IMG/VR virus record: IMGVR_UViG_3300032296_001240
Coordinates: 1-35,500 of that record
Direction: 5' to 3' (one strand)
DNA length: 35,500 nt
Source: a virus
Shown: positions 6,897 to 15,013 of the stretch, one piece after another
Layout of the letters: each line of letters starts with the position of its first letter
Numbering within the stretch: the stretch's first letter is position 1
The notes under the pieces: model-generated
Told to the model about the DNA's origin: nothing
The model's input: only the letters and a program-made list of their open reading frames with translations
The model's database searches: none
Program-made: the position numbers and the translations under genes

Positions 6897-7931
6897 ATGA
6901 ATTGCCTACAAGACTACATCGGCCTGCAAGGATGCTCTACTGCTGCTCCATTGTCTGGCCTATACATCAATGATTATCCGGGCATGAGTTCGGAGCTACT
7001 TGATAAGATTGCCACACCAGAGCAGACCTCTTATGTAGGCATGTGGAATTCAGCGCAAGCTGTTAGCTATGTACGCATCAAGCGAGACATTCAAGCTGCT
7101 TTATTTACTTCAGCAGAGGCACAACTTGATCAGGTTCTATTCCAGACTCGCAGAGAGTTTGTCCAGCAATGGCAGCAAGTGCAGACAGTTCCGGCAGAGG
7201 CAATTCTTAAAGGCACTTTCGTAAGCATTCAGGGCAGCAAGTATCTGTCTATGCGAGTGAAGCAGATATACATCTACAATGCTGGTGCGCCTGTTAGCAG
7301 CATTCCTTGGTACATTTATCAAACTCAGGATGGCAAAGTGTTAGCCTATGGAGTGGCTGACCTGGTTAGTGGAATGAACTATGTGCCAGTCAATAAAGAG
7401 TTCTTCTCTGACTTCGATAAGCTCAACATCATGGTAGCTGTGGATTGCACTAACTTGCCTACCAGTACCGGAATGTTCAGTGACTACGGATGGCAACAGA
7501 TGGACTTAGAATGTGCATCTCGGTTCAGCTACCTGTGGCGCAATGGCTGGAGCATCTTCCCGGTAACTGCGCCATTGGGGTATGGCTTTGGCGATTCATG
7601 GAGTCAGGATAATAGCCAGTCTGGTGTGTACATAGATGCTCAGTTACTCTGCTCACTTGATAGCTTCATCTGCCAACAGAAAGAGTTTCTTCTGGATGCC
7701 TGGGCGAACCTACTGTGCTACCAGATACTTTGGCAGAAAGTAGCCAGTCCAAGATCAAATTACTTCGCACAAGGCAACCGTGAGTTCACTGAGAGAGCAA
7801 TGGCTACTTTCCTTGATGGCTACAATCAATCACTTGCAATCTGGGCAAGGCAACTTAACCTGAGAGGTGAAGGTCTGTGTTTTAATTGCGACAATGCTGG
7901 CCTAATCCAGCAAGGATTTGTGAGGCCATAG
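6897..7931 (+). CDS. 344-aa probable virion protein
   Basis: No family is certain. The N-terminus (CLQDYIGLQGC...SGLYINDYPGM) resembles a theme seen in structural proteins of Bacteroidetes phages, and the 987-aa protein also carries an IPGM motif. Aromatic residues are abundant, and the C-terminus has a Cys pair in CFNCDNAG. There is no signal peptide or membrane helix. It has its own promoter and is followed by a hairpin before the convergent minus-strand operon. A tail or baseplate component is the best guess. Confidence 0.75.
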   Translation: MNCLQDYIGLQGCSTAAPLSGLYINDYPGMSSELLDKIATPEQTSYVGMWNSAQAVSYVRIKRDIQAALFTSAEAQLDQVLFQTRREFVQQWQQVQTVPAEAILKGTFVSIQGSKYLSMRVKQIYIYNAGAPVSSIPWYIYQTQDGKVLAYGVADLVSGMNYVPVNKEFFSDFDKLNIMVAVDCTNLPTSTGMFSDYGWQQMDLECASRFSYLWRNGWSIFPVTAPLGYGFGDSWSQDNSQSGVYIDAQLLCSLDSFICQQKEFLLDAWANLLCYQILWQKVASPRSNYFAQGNREFTERAMATFLDGYNQSLAIWARQLNLRGEGLCFNCDNAGLIQQGFVRP

Positions 7932-7934
7932 ACT

Positions 7935-7960
7935 TACGGCATGTACGGACAATTGCCGTA
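7935..7960. terminator. Hairpin between convergent genes, possible terminator
   Basis: TACGGCA (7935-7941) and TGCCGTA (7954-7960) are perfect inverted repeats with a 12-nt loop. It fills the 32-nt gap between two converging genes. There is no strong T-tract, only AT-rich flanks, so termination is plausible but weak. Confidence 0.45.
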
Positions 7961-7963
7961 TAA

Positions 7964-8215
7964 TTATAGCTTCTCTATCTCCCTATTCAAATACCACTGC
8001 GCCTTCTTCAAGTCCTCCAGCTTGCTGCCCTTCTTGCCTGCCCTGCTGATGTACTTGACCACATTGCCCAGGTTAAAGCCAAGCTCCCAAGCCTCTATCA
8101 CCTTGATTGCCTCATAGGTATTATCTGCTCCACCATAGTGGGCAGGATGATCTACTGCCTGCAATGGGTCTGCATCTGGCAATGTGTCGAAGTAGCTACT
8201 AATTATGTCTCCCAT
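7964..8215 (-). CDS. DUF3310 family protein
   Basis: 83 residues. The family pattern is clear: DHPAHYGG, then YEAIKVIEAWELGFNLGN, VVKYISRAGKKG and a final LKKAQWYLNREI. DUF3310 proteins are widespread in phages and sometimes annotated as nucleotide-kinase-like; their biochemical role is unsettled. It is the last gene of the seven-gene minus-strand operon, and its ATG overlaps the preceding stop by one base (TAATG). Confidence 0.9.
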   Translation of the reverse strand: MGDIISSYFDTLPDADPLQAVDHPAHYGGADNTYEAIKVIEAWELGFNLGNVVKYISRAGKKGSKLEDLKKAQWYLNREIEKL

Positions 8216-8442
8216 TATGGATAATAGTAAAGTGGTTTAGGATTATTGAATTCTGTCATGGTTCTGCCTGTAAGCTCTTCCAGGTCTCGGTAAAGTTTGC
8301 CATTGAAATACCAGCCAGCTTGCCTGGGTTTGCTCCGCATGTTAATAATCTCTGCCTTAATCAGCACATCATTAACATCTATCTCGCCCTCATTGGCAAT
8401 GATAAAATCAATAAGTTCTTCAATTGGTAGTTGCTTATTCAT
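8215..8442 (-). CDS. 75-aa hypothetical protein
   Basis: An acidic N-terminal half (IEELIDFIIANEGEIDVNDV) is followed by a basic, aromatic C-terminus with YNNP-like turns. I recognise no domain. The start overlaps the upstream stop by 4 nt (ATGA) and the stop overlaps the DUF3310 start, so it is translationally coupled in the operon. Confidence 0.7.
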   Translation of the reverse strand: MNKQLPIEELIDFIIANEGEIDVNDVLIKAEIINMRSKPRQAGWYFNGKLYRDLEELTGRTMTEFNNPKPLYYYP

Positions 8443-8612
8443 TTCTGTTCGTTAATCAATCTTTCAATTACATGTTTAATGTATGTGAGTGCTGATAAGC
8501 CACCAGACCAATAGTTCTTGGTAGCCTTATCATTGCCATCATGATTCATGAGAAGTTGCTTAGACTTCATCTCCTTTTTGACAATTATGAGAAGCTGCTC
8601 CAGTACAGTCAT
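8439..8612 (-). CDS. 57-aa hypothetical protein
   Basis: Open from the ATG at 8612-8610 to the TGA at 8441-8439. It starts MTVLEQLLIIVKKEMKSKQL and ends in a helical, charged segment (IERLINEQK). ATGA overlaps at both ends (with genes ending at 8609 and starting at 8442) strongly support it as a real gene, although it is short. No family recognised. Confidence 0.7.
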   Translation of the reverse strand: MTVLEQLLIIVKKEMKSKQLLMNHDGNDKATKNYWSGGLSALTYIKHVIERLINEQK

Positions 8613-8839
8613 ACTATTAATTTATCCAAGTTAATATCATACTCCTCTAAAGCCTCATTAAAAGCAATATGCACAAGCTCATAGTCAATGTGCTTGCCAT
8701 CTTCACAAGTATCTGCGAGTTTAGATAAAGACTCTCTGAAATACCATAGGCACAGTGCCATTTCTTTTGCCTTAATACATTGAAAGTGTGCTAATTCATC
8801 ATCTAAATCATGAATGTCAAAGGTTAATGTTGCTGTCAT
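8609..8839 (-). CDS. 76-aa acidic hypothetical protein
   Basis: An acidic, predicted helical protein (start MTATLTFDIHDLDDELAHFQ) with no visible catalytic motif or membrane helix. It overlaps the upstream glycosyltransferase stop by 4 nt and the downstream ORF by 4 nt. Function unknown. Confidence 0.7.
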   Translation of the reverse strand: MTATLTFDIHDLDDELAHFQCIKAKEMALCLWYFRESLSKLADTCEDGKHIDYELVHIAFNEALEEYDINLDKLIV

Positions 8840-9543
8840 AATTTTCTTTTTTTAATTGAATCTAAGTGACCTATGTGCTTGACAAAGCCTCGGCATAGGG
8901 TTAAACCTATGTAGCCAGCTTCGTAGTACTTTTTATTGTATTGTTTTTCTGAATGGCAATGGTCATTGCTTCTCCATTGGCAGAAGCTGCTAAACTTACC
9001 AATTGCCAGATAATCAGACAATCTACGCAGACCAGGATTCCAAGTGAATCCATGCCAATCTCCTCTATATCTGTGAGCAAGCTGCTGATACCTGACACCT
9101 TGCTTTGTGAGCTTTACTCCGGCAAGCACAGTGTGATTATTGCGATCATTAGGATGCCTCAGCCATACGCAAGCGCACTTAGGCTCTGCCTCAAGCACTG
9201 ACTTGGAATCAGCAATGAATCCACTATTGTAGAATTCCCAGTCATCCTCGCAATGAAAGATGTAAGGAGTCTGCACAAGTGAATAAACAGTATCAATTGC
9301 ATGCACTTGGCCTTGGTACTTGCTGAATGTCCAGTCAGCCATGATCTGCCAATGCCTCATTAGAAAGCGGTCAAGTTCAGCCATGAGTTTTTGGTTCTGC
9401 TCACCAGAGTCATCATGGATGTAGAAAGCAGCAGGAGCAGGGCCATCCCAGTAGGTAACCAGACTGCTAATAGTCTTTTCAAGCAATTCCCACCTTCCGC
9501 AGCTGGTAAGGCAGATAGTTACATCACGATTACCCGATAACAT
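8836..9543 (-). CDS. Glycosyltransferase, GT2-like (GT-A fold)
   Basis: 235 residues from the ATG at 9543. The N-terminus VTICLTSCGRWELLEKTISSL is the usual GT-A nucleotide-binding start, and HCEDDWEF at 97-104 supplies the DxD-type metal and sugar-nucleotide motif. A longer start at 9633 adds 30 residues, but that stretch is the coding region of a separate 39-aa gene in another frame, so 9543 is preferred (14-nt overlap). It may glycosylate virion proteins, host surface or modified DNA bases; the sequence does not say which. Confidence 0.8.
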   Translation of the reverse strand: MLSGNRDVTICLTSCGRWELLEKTISSLVTYWDGPAPAAFYIHDDSGEQNQKLMAELDRFLMRHWQIMADWTFSKYQGQVHAIDTVYSLVQTPYIFHCEDDWEFYNSGFIADSKSVLEAEPKCACVWLRHPNDRNNHTVLAGVKLTKQGVRYQQLAHRYRGDWHGFTWNPGLRRLSDYLAIGKFSSFCQWRSNDHCHSEKQYNKKYYEAGYIGLTLCRGFVKHIGHLDSIKKRKL

Positions 9544-9649
9544 AAGTAACGAACTTAATAATGAGCAATGCGATAAGAATGGAATAGACCAGATAGAATG
9601 AACACTTCCAAAGTGCATCCTTAATAATTTCATTGGTATGTCTGTTCAT
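9530..9649 (-). CDS. 39-aa single-pass membrane protein
   Basis: ATG at 9649-9647 and TAA at 9532-9530. The product begins MNRHTNEIIKDALWKCSFYL and continues as one hydrophobic helix ending in KFVTYVIG. It overlaps the upstream stop by 4 nt (ATGA) and the glycosyltransferase start by 14 nt. These coupled overlaps and the clean membrane helix argue that it is genuine. It could anchor or regulate the neighbouring glycosyltransferase, or act at the host membrane. Confidence 0.65.
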   Translation of the reverse strand: MNRHTNEIIKDALWKCSFYLVYSILIALLIIKFVTYVIG

Positions 9650-9948
9650 AGGAAGTACTGATTATCTAACAATAATAATTCAGTTCCTGGCATAATAGCT
9701 AAAGAATTATTGCCATGCCATAGTGCCTTTTGAGTTTCAAACTCTTCCTTACTTATTTCAATGCCTATGAATTGCATGTTTATGCGACCAGCCTTATAGT
9801 AATAGCTTAACCTATACTCTCCAACATAGTATTCATAAACCGACAATTTTCCTCCCATCAGGCAGGCTCTCTGAATGTCATGGATAGTTGCACCTTTTAC
9901 ATCTATCCACATCTCATTGTTGAGGTCAAAACGGATGCTTGCTTTCAT
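9646..9948 (-). CDS. 100-aa hypothetical protein, first gene of the minus-strand operon
   Basis: Predicted alpha/beta protein (start MKASIRFDLNNEMWIDVKGA) with a Tyr-rich middle (YEYYVGEYRLSYYYKAG). No known domain or membrane helix seen. It opens the seven-gene minus-strand operon; the 81-nt gap to the divergent gene at 10030 must hold both promoters. Confidence 0.7.
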   Translation of the reverse strand: MKASIRFDLNNEMWIDVKGATIHDIQRACLMGGKLSVYEYYVGEYRLSYYYKAGRINMQFIGIEISKEEFETQKALWHGNNSLAIMPGTELLLLDNQYFL

Positions 9949-9968
9949 TTTATTAAGTTTATTTTGGT

Positions 9969-9976
9969 TAGATTTG
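9969..9976 (+). promoter_or_regulatory. -7 element TAGATTTG
   Basis: A perfect TAnnTTTG match 53 nt upstream of the ATG at 10030, in the divergent intergenic region. No clear -33 TTTG is present at the usual spacing, so this is tentative. Confidence 0.35.
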
Positions 9977-10029
9977 AGTGCAATAAAGACAAAGGAAAAA
10001 TAACTGCAAAATTATTTTGAAAAAAAGTT

Positions 10030-10569
10030 ATGCCAGTTTATGATTCAACATCTGCCTTTCTCAAGCAGCAACTCAAGAACTTTAAGGAAGCATCCAAGGC
10101 TGACAAGGTGCTGAGAGCTGCTGCTCTTTATGCTGCTCCTGCTGTGCAATCCAGAGTGCAGCAGGATGGACAAAAGGCTGATGGTTCTGACTTACCTCCT
10201 TATGATTCTGGGCGCACAATAAGCACTGCCAGTCCAATAGGTAAGAAATTCGGAGACATTGCCAACAAGAAACAAGCTAAAGCATTTGGCGATAGAGCAT
10301 CATTCAGTAGTTATAAAGAATACAGGCAAAGATTAGGCAGGCAGACTGCTTACATGGACTTGACATTAACCGGAGACATGTGGGCAAGTTGGAAGCCTGT
10401 TCCAATTAGTGACACAGCTTATGGCATAACCTTTACAACTGGAGAGCAGTCAAAGATTGCAGGCTACCTGGAAGAGCGATTCGGTGCTATTTTTGAATTG
10501 TCAGACAAAGAATTGGAACAATCACTCCAGATCATCAATCGCCTGGCAACACAATTCTTGAGTAAATGA
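10030..10569 (+). CDS. Neck / tail-completion protein (gp10 or gpG-like)
   Basis: 179 residues. The pattern KADGSDLPPYDSGR, then YKEYRQRLGRQT, DLTLTGDMWASW and later YLEERFGAIFELSDKE is typical of small phage virion-morphogenesis or head-tail connector proteins. It acts when heads and tails are joined. The next gene overlaps by 4 nt. Preceding and following gene order (connector genes, scaffold, major capsid) agrees with the assignment. Confidence 0.7.
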   Translation: MPVYDSTSAFLKQQLKNFKEASKADKVLRAAALYAAPAVQSRVQQDGQKADGSDLPPYDSGRTISTASPIGKKFGDIANKKQAKAFGDRASFSSYKEYRQRLGRQTAYMDLTLTGDMWASWKPVPISDTAYGITFTTGEQSKIAGYLEERFGAIFELSDKELEQSLQIINRLATQFLSK

Positions 10570-11051
10570 TAGTTACTAAAGTCACTGTTGAATCTGCTCT
10601 AAAGGCTCTCTGCGAGAACCTGTCAGGCACATTCGTGAATAACATGCTTAACTATGGCGAAGCTGTGGAAAGCATTGTGGAAGGCAGTGCAGGCAACTAT
10701 GTAACTAAGGATGGGCAGACCTATTGTGCTGTCAATGACACCTACCCTTTGGTAGTGTTCTTTGTCCGTGAGTCTGCCTCTGTGGAGGCATTGCCAGCCG
10801 GAGGCAGAGCCAATAGCCTTCTCAGAACAGTCAATTTTAAACTCATAGCCAACAGCAACTTTGAGAATGCTGAGTTCGGCATCACTTCTATAATCAATCG
10901 CACTAAGGGCATCACTTATGCAGGCACAGACTACAACAGCAAAGCAATCGCCAATCAGTACTTCGGACTACCAGAGCGAAACTTTGAGACCAGCTTCTTC
11001 AGCATTGACTTCTCTGTCACGGAGAGGATTAGCTGTGAAGTTGCCTGTTGA
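10566..11051 (+). CDS. Probable tail-terminator / connector-type structural protein
   Basis: 161 residues starting in an ATGA overlap with the preceding gene. It has alternating beta-strand character and no catalytic motif. The size, location after the tail-completion gene and the ending (FFSIDFSVTERISCEVAC) suit a minor structural protein at the head-tail junction. Its last 17 bases overlap the GT25 gene. No family motif is diagnostic. Confidence 0.6.
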   Translation: MIVTKVTVESALKALCENLSGTFVNNMLNYGEAVESIVEGSAGNYVTKDGQTYCAVNDTYPLVVFFVRESASVEALPAGGRANSLLRTVNFKLIANSNFENAEFGITSIINRTKGITYAGTDYNSKAIANQYFGLPERNFETSFFSIDFSVTERISCEVAC

Positions 11052-11697
11052 TGCTATCTACTTTATAAGTCTGCAAAAGGCAAGTCAGCGCAGAAGCAAG
11101 TTACTTCAGCACATTAAAGGCATTACCGACATTCATGGCAATCTCCCTAAGTGGCATCTTGCCAATGATGGCAACAAGCCTGGGCATGTAGTGGATAATA
11201 GTGTCAAGAGGTCTAAAAATAGACCTAACATGTCCATTGGTGAGATAGGATGCTGTGCCTCTCACCGGGAAGTTTGGACAAAAATTGTCCAAAATGGACA
11301 TGAGCGAACTTTGGTTCTGGAGGATGATGCCAGGTTCGACATTGACAAGCTCATGAATCTTGTCACGAATTGGAACAGCTTGCCAGACTTTGACTTCCTG
11401 CACTTAGGATGGAACTATTATGCTGGCTACAAGGAGCAGACAATTGAGAAGGTTGAGATAGCTGAACTGCCTGATCTCTGGAAGGGTGATGGCATGTGGC
11501 TAACTCATGCCTACATCATTACCAATCATTGCGCTTTGAATTGGCTTCAGCAGACTATTGTCCAAGTCAATGGCCTTGATGCCATGACTGCCGACATGCA
11601 GAGTGATTGCAATGCCTATGGGTTCAAGCCACCAATTGCCTACCAGGAGCGAGGCACTTCAGGATTGCTCAGAAGTCAAATACATCATACAGGGTAA
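11035..11697 (+). CDS. Glycosyltransferase family 25 (LPS-type)
   Basis: About 220 residues from a GTG at 11035 (TTG at 11041 is an alternative), preceded by GGAGAGGA at 11021-11028, an unusually good Shine-Dalgarno for this genome. The longer ATG at 10918 lies inside the previous gene and is rejected. Family 25 features: AIYFISLQKASQRR at the start, GEIGCCASHREVW at 69-81 and VLEDDARF at 94-101 carrying the acidic metal-binding motif. GT25 enzymes transfer sugars (often galactose) in lipooligosaccharide synthesis or onto collagen-like proteins. Its place among capsid genes suggests virion glycosylation or host-surface change. Confidence 0.85.
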   Translation: MKLPVDAIYFISLQKASQRRSKLLQHIKGITDIHGNLPKWHLANDGNKPGHVVDNSVKRSKNRPNMSIGEIGCCASHREVWTKIVQNGHERTLVLEDDARFDIDKLMNLVTNWNSLPDFDFLHLGWNYYAGYKEQTIEKVEIAELPDLWKGDGMWLTHAYIITNHCALNWLQQTIVQVNGLDAMTADMQSDCNAYGFKPPIAYQERGTSGLLRSQIHHTG

Positions 11698-11715
11698 CTT
11701 AATTAAATAACTATA

Positions 11716-12189
11716 ATGGATAATTTACAGTACATCCGTGATGCCATCAGGAAGGATGGCAATCGCACCCAAGTCAAAGTAGTACGGTGGGAAATTGACC
11801 CAACCACAGGCGCACAGGACAGACCTTATGAAGTGTCGGTTAATGCTGCTATTGCACTCCGTGAGCTTCAAAAGCCTATCAATAAACGCAGCTATTCCTG
11901 GTCAAGGATTAGACCACTTGGAGAAACTCATGTTGGGGTAAAGCATAATGTAGGAGACCAAAACTCACTATCAGACCCACAATTACTTAGCAAGCTGAAG
12001 GAAGAATTAAAAGCTCAAATCCGTGCTGAAATGGAGGCTGAAATGGCTGCTTCTGCTACCATCACTGAGGAAGTTGAAAAGCCAAAGAGAAAGCGCAAGG
12101 CATTAATTGAGGAAGTGTCCGAGAATGACCTTGATAATCCTGCCAACTTTATTCACCCAGACCAAGACTTAAACGATTTGCCTTTATAA
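11716..12189 (+). CDS. 157-aa hypothetical protein upstream of scaffold
   Basis: The N-terminal half is globular (RTQVKVVRWEIDPTTGAQDR) and the C-terminal half is a charged helix with a Lys/Arg patch (KPKRKRK) and an acidic tail. It starts 18 nt after GT25 and ends 3 nt before the scaffold gene. A role in head assembly is inferred from position only. Confidence 0.7.
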   Translation: MDNLQYIRDAIRKDGNRTQVKVVRWEIDPTTGAQDRPYEVSVNAAIALRELQKPINKRSYSWSRIRPLGETHVGVKHNVGDQNSLSDPQLLSKLKEELKAQIRAEMEAEMAASATITEEVEKPKRKRKALIEEVSENDLDNPANFIHPDQDLNDLPL

Positions 12190-12192
12190 TTT

Positions 12193-13092
12193 ATGAACAT
12201 TAAAGAATTTTTAATCCAGCAGGCTAAGCGAGCTGGGGTATCCGATGATCCAGAGTTCAACCTAATGATTAGTGCTTCTGCGTTGAATGACATTCAAGTG
12301 CCGGAGGCAGTTAGCAATAGGTTCAACACTAATCTATATGACTTCGAACTTGCCAAGACCAGCCTTGACCTTAAAAAACACTTCATCAGTAATTACATGA
12401 TGGGCTATGATGAGGAGATTGTGCGAATGGCAAAGGAGTACGGTCTGGACAGCAATAGCATAGAGGAGCTGAAGGTTACTAAGAACAGCGGAGATAAAAT
12501 TAAGTTGGCTCTTAAAAAGCTAAAGGAGCTTGAAGAGAAAGCCAAGAATGCCACTACAAGCAATCAGTCTGAGGAATTTCTCAAGAAGATGGCAGAGGCT
12601 CAGTCCAAGTATGATGACCTGGTTAGTAAAGCAGAGGCAGAGAAGCAGCTAATTGAGCAGAGGTATGTGTCTAAGATGAAGAATCTTTGGGAGCAGACAC
12701 AGCTCAACGGCATCCAATGGAATGACCAGATTCCAGAGGCAGCCAGAGTACCAGCTTACCAGGCAGTCCTTGAGCGCAAACTTGCTCAATTGGATGGGCA
12801 GATAATTTATGATGCAGAGCGCAATGCTGCCAAGCTGGTCAATGCTAAAGACCCGACTCTGCCACTTGTTCATAATGGTAGGGAATTTAGTTATTCTGAC
12901 CTTTCTGCATTAGTTTTGCAGGAGAATAAGCTGTTAAAGGAGCAGGGATCTGGTGGCTCTAACCCGGCAACTTTTGCAGCAGGCACACCCACAATTCCGA
13001 CTTTGCCTACGGCAAGTCAAGGCACACAACTTCCGCAGAGTGTTAGATCAGCACTTGCTGATATATCTAATGTTGCTGCTAAAATGCGTTAA
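12193..13092 (+). CDS. Probable capsid scaffolding protein
   Basis: 299 residues, strongly helical with long Glu/Lys/Ala-rich coiled-coil stretches (around residues 95-160) and a low-complexity Gly/Ser/Thr/Pro-rich linker near residues 253-285. It lies 15 nt upstream of the major capsid gene. A coiled-coil protein directly before the capsid gene is the usual scaffold position. No maturation protease domain is visible in or near it, so how the scaffold is removed is unclear. Confidence 0.7.
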   Translation: MNIKEFLIQQAKRAGVSDDPEFNLMISASALNDIQVPEAVSNRFNTNLYDFELAKTSLDLKKHFISNYMMGYDEEIVRMAKEYGLDSNSIEELKVTKNSGDKIKLALKKLKELEEKAKNATTSNQSEEFLKKMAEAQSKYDDLVSKAEAEKQLIEQRYVSKMKNLWEQTQLNGIQWNDQIPEAARVPAYQAVLERKLAQLDGQIIYDAERNAAKLVNAKDPTLPLVHNGREFSYSDLSALVLQENKLLKEQGSGGSNPATFAAGTPTIPTLPTASQGTQLPQSVRSALADISNVAAKMR

Positions 13093-13107
13093 ATCTCATT
13101 TACTAAA

Positions 13108-14226
13108 ATGTCATTATCAACAGCTAATGTTTGTCCAGCGATATTAACCTCGCTTTCAGACAACCTTATAAACAATCCTGCCAACGTGCAGATCATGGGT
13201 GGTACTCTTGCTGCCCTGAATGACCCTTCCAACCTTCGTACTGGCCAAATCATTAAGCAGGCCAATGATAATGGAACTGGTCACTCAAAAGAAGTGCGTG
13301 TAGTATTCAAGCAGCGGCAGCTTGCTTCTTCTGCATCTGATACTAAGTCATGTGATCCAGGCGCACAGATGAACTACATTGAGGAAACATTCCAGGTAAA
13401 TAACTATCGTGGTGTGTCCTTCACTTTGTCTGAGGCTCAACTTCGTACTTATTGCGAGGCTTACTCTGAGCTTGTTCAATTGACTGGTTCTACTGACCCT
13501 AATCAGATTGTGCAGAGAGCTAATGCCATCGGTGCTGCTGGTGGTGCGCTTTCAGTTGTTCGTGAGATGTTCGTGGACTTCCAATTGTCAGCCAATGCTC
13601 TTGTGCAGGCAATGAACCAAGACCTTCTTGCTTCAATCTCTGGTGCAGCTGGTAACTGGTATGGTGGTGCAACTAACCCATCTTACACAGTTGAGAATGC
13701 TGATGGCTCTGTTTATGCTGGTGGTCTTTTCCAGATGAAGCAGAACTACATGAACACTGGATTCTCTGGCTCTCCAATCATCATTGGTGGTGCTGGTGCG
13801 CTTCAGCGAGTATGGATGAATGACTCTCGCTACTTCGGTCAGGGTGCTAACGGTATCAACTTTGCTACTGTTCGTGACAATACCGGACTTGCTGAGTTCT
13901 ACTTCGATCCTAATGCTGCTGGTGCATTGACTAACGAAGATTCTGCTATCGTGTTCGCTCCAGGTTCATTGGTTTACACTCCTTACCTTCAGTATGTAGG
14001 TAGCTTCGGTCAGATTGGTGTGATGAATCGCTTTACTATGCCAATCCCAGGATTGCCACAAGTGAAGTGTGATGTTCGCATCCTTCCTGATGAGTGCAAC
14101 GAGACCTATGCAGTATGGATGGAGTGCTACTTCGATGTGTTCACTGCACCTACTACTCTCTTCCCTGCTGGAGACAGCAACGAAGGTGTAAATGGTATCT
14201 TCACTGCTCAGTTTATCACTGACTAA
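13108..14226 (+). CDS. Major capsid protein
   Basis: 372 residues starting MSLSTANVCPAILTSLSDNL. It follows the scaffold gene and ends at a strong terminator. The sequence has a long N-terminal arm, a beta-rich body and a regular abundance of Gly, Ala and Asn. Codon use is more uniform than in neighbours (many GCT, GGT and CTT codons), as expected for a very highly expressed protein. No short fold signature can be cited, so the call relies on position, length and codon use. Confidence 0.75.
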   Translation: MSLSTANVCPAILTSLSDNLINNPANVQIMGGTLAALNDPSNLRTGQIIKQANDNGTGHSKEVRVVFKQRQLASSASDTKSCDPGAQMNYIEETFQVNNYRGVSFTLSEAQLRTYCEAYSELVQLTGSTDPNQIVQRANAIGAAGGALSVVREMFVDFQLSANALVQAMNQDLLASISGAAGNWYGGATNPSYTVENADGSVYAGGLFQMKQNYMNTGFSGSPIIIGGAGALQRVWMNDSRYFGQGANGINFATVRDNTGLAEFYFDPNAAGALTNEDSAIVFAPGSLVYTPYLQYVGSFGQIGVMNRFTMPIPGLPQVKCDVRILPDECNETYAVWMECYFDVFTAPTTLFPAGDSNEGVNGIFTAQFITD

Positions 14227-14248
14227 TTTTAGTCTTGTGCAAAAAAAG

Positions 14249-14277
14249 AGGGAGGCCAAAAACCTCCCTTTTTTTAT
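14249..14277. terminator. Strong bidirectional terminator
   Basis: AGGGAGG (14249-14255) pairs perfectly with CCTCCCT (14263-14269) around a 7-nt loop. A T run follows on the plus strand, and an A run lies on the other side, so the hairpin can stop both the capsid transcript and the convergent minus-strand transcript. Confidence 0.9.
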
Positions 14278-14297
14278 TGTAACATTTACACCAATAA

Positions 14298-14504
14298 TTA
14301 CTGAATGACAAAAGCAGGATCATCAGTTGGTTCTTCCTCATCAACTGAATCAATTGATGCTTTGCGAAGGACTAAAACTCTTCCCTGCTGCTCGAACCAT
14401 TTGCCGAACTTTTTATGCCATTTTTCAGCTTCTTCCAGGTTTTTAAAGATGCCAGTAAATGGCTCTTCGTACTTATTGACTACAAGGTTATACTTGTACT
14501 TCAT
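14298..14504 (-). CDS. 68-aa hypothetical protein
   Basis: Small protein with a Trp/Lys-rich middle (EEAEKWHKKFGKWFEQQ) and an acidic tail (DEEEPTDDPAF). No family recognised. It is the last gene of the minus-strand SSB/Gp157 operon, 2 nt downstream of the Gp157 gene. Confidence 0.65.
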   Translation of the reverse strand: MKYKYNLVVNKYEEPFTGIFKNLEEAEKWHKKFGKWFEQQGRVLVLRKASIDSVDEEEPTDDPAFVIQ

Positions 14505-14506
14505 GA

Positions 14507-15010
14507 CTATCTAATGCTTAGTGATACATTATCCTTTAGCTGCGCTCCTGGTACTTCTGCACCATCCTTAATTGCTTGGCTAATGGTGGACTTGCTAACC
14601 TCCTTCTTGATCACCCAGAATTCAGCCGGTATAGCAGTATCATCCAAAACTTCTACTGACTGACTCTTGCGAGTGCTGAGCTTGGCAAGTGGAGTTTCAT
14701 ACCTCCGGATGCCCTTGCTATCCTCCTCTGTGAAGACCATAAGCGCAGCCAGTAGTGTATCTCTCAGTCTTTGTGCCGTGTTCTCCTTGGCCTTCTTGAG
14801 TGCCTGTATGCGCTTAATCTCAGCAGCAGCTTGCTCGGCCTCTGATTCCAGCTTTAGGATAAACTTAGAGTAAGCCTCTGCCTTATACTGCCAATTCTCT
14901 CTGCGGATGGCAAGCTCCTCCATGATCTCATCATTCACCTCACCTCCGTTCTCCTCCATCAATGCGATGAAGGAGAGTTCTTCTTGTGTTAGTTGCCAGA
15001 GTGTAGCCAT
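14507..15010 (-). CDS. Gp157-family protein (siphovirus Gp157-like)
   Basis: 167 residues with the family layout: an N-terminal start (LWQLTQEELSFIALMEENGG), a long coiled coil at about 33-85, then an ARxTPLxxLSTRKSQSVEV-like segment and IPAEFWVIKKEVSKSTISQAIKDGAEVPGA. Gp157-like proteins occur in the early or recombination modules of many phages and were linked to phage resistance in Streptococcus; their mechanism is unknown. It lies 3 nt downstream of the SSB-like gene. Confidence 0.85.
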   Translation of the reverse strand: MATLWQLTQEELSFIALMEENGGEVNDEIMEELAIRRENWQYKAEAYSKFILKLESEAEQAAAEIKRIQALKKAKENTAQRLRDTLLAALMVFTEEDSKGIRRYETPLAKLSTRKSQSVEVLDDTAIPAEFWVIKKEVSKSTISQAIKDGAEVPGAQLKDNVSLSIR

Positions 15011-15013
15011 GAC

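Noticed and set aside
9544-9633. N-terminal extension of the GT2-like protein
   Set aside because: This DNA encodes a separate coupled 39-aa membrane protein in another frame, and the GT-A fold starts right after the ATG at 9543.
10918-11034. Upstream ATG start for GT25
   Set aside because: Lies fully within the preceding gene; the family N-terminus begins at the GTG/TTG near 11035-11041, preceded by a Shine-Dalgarno.
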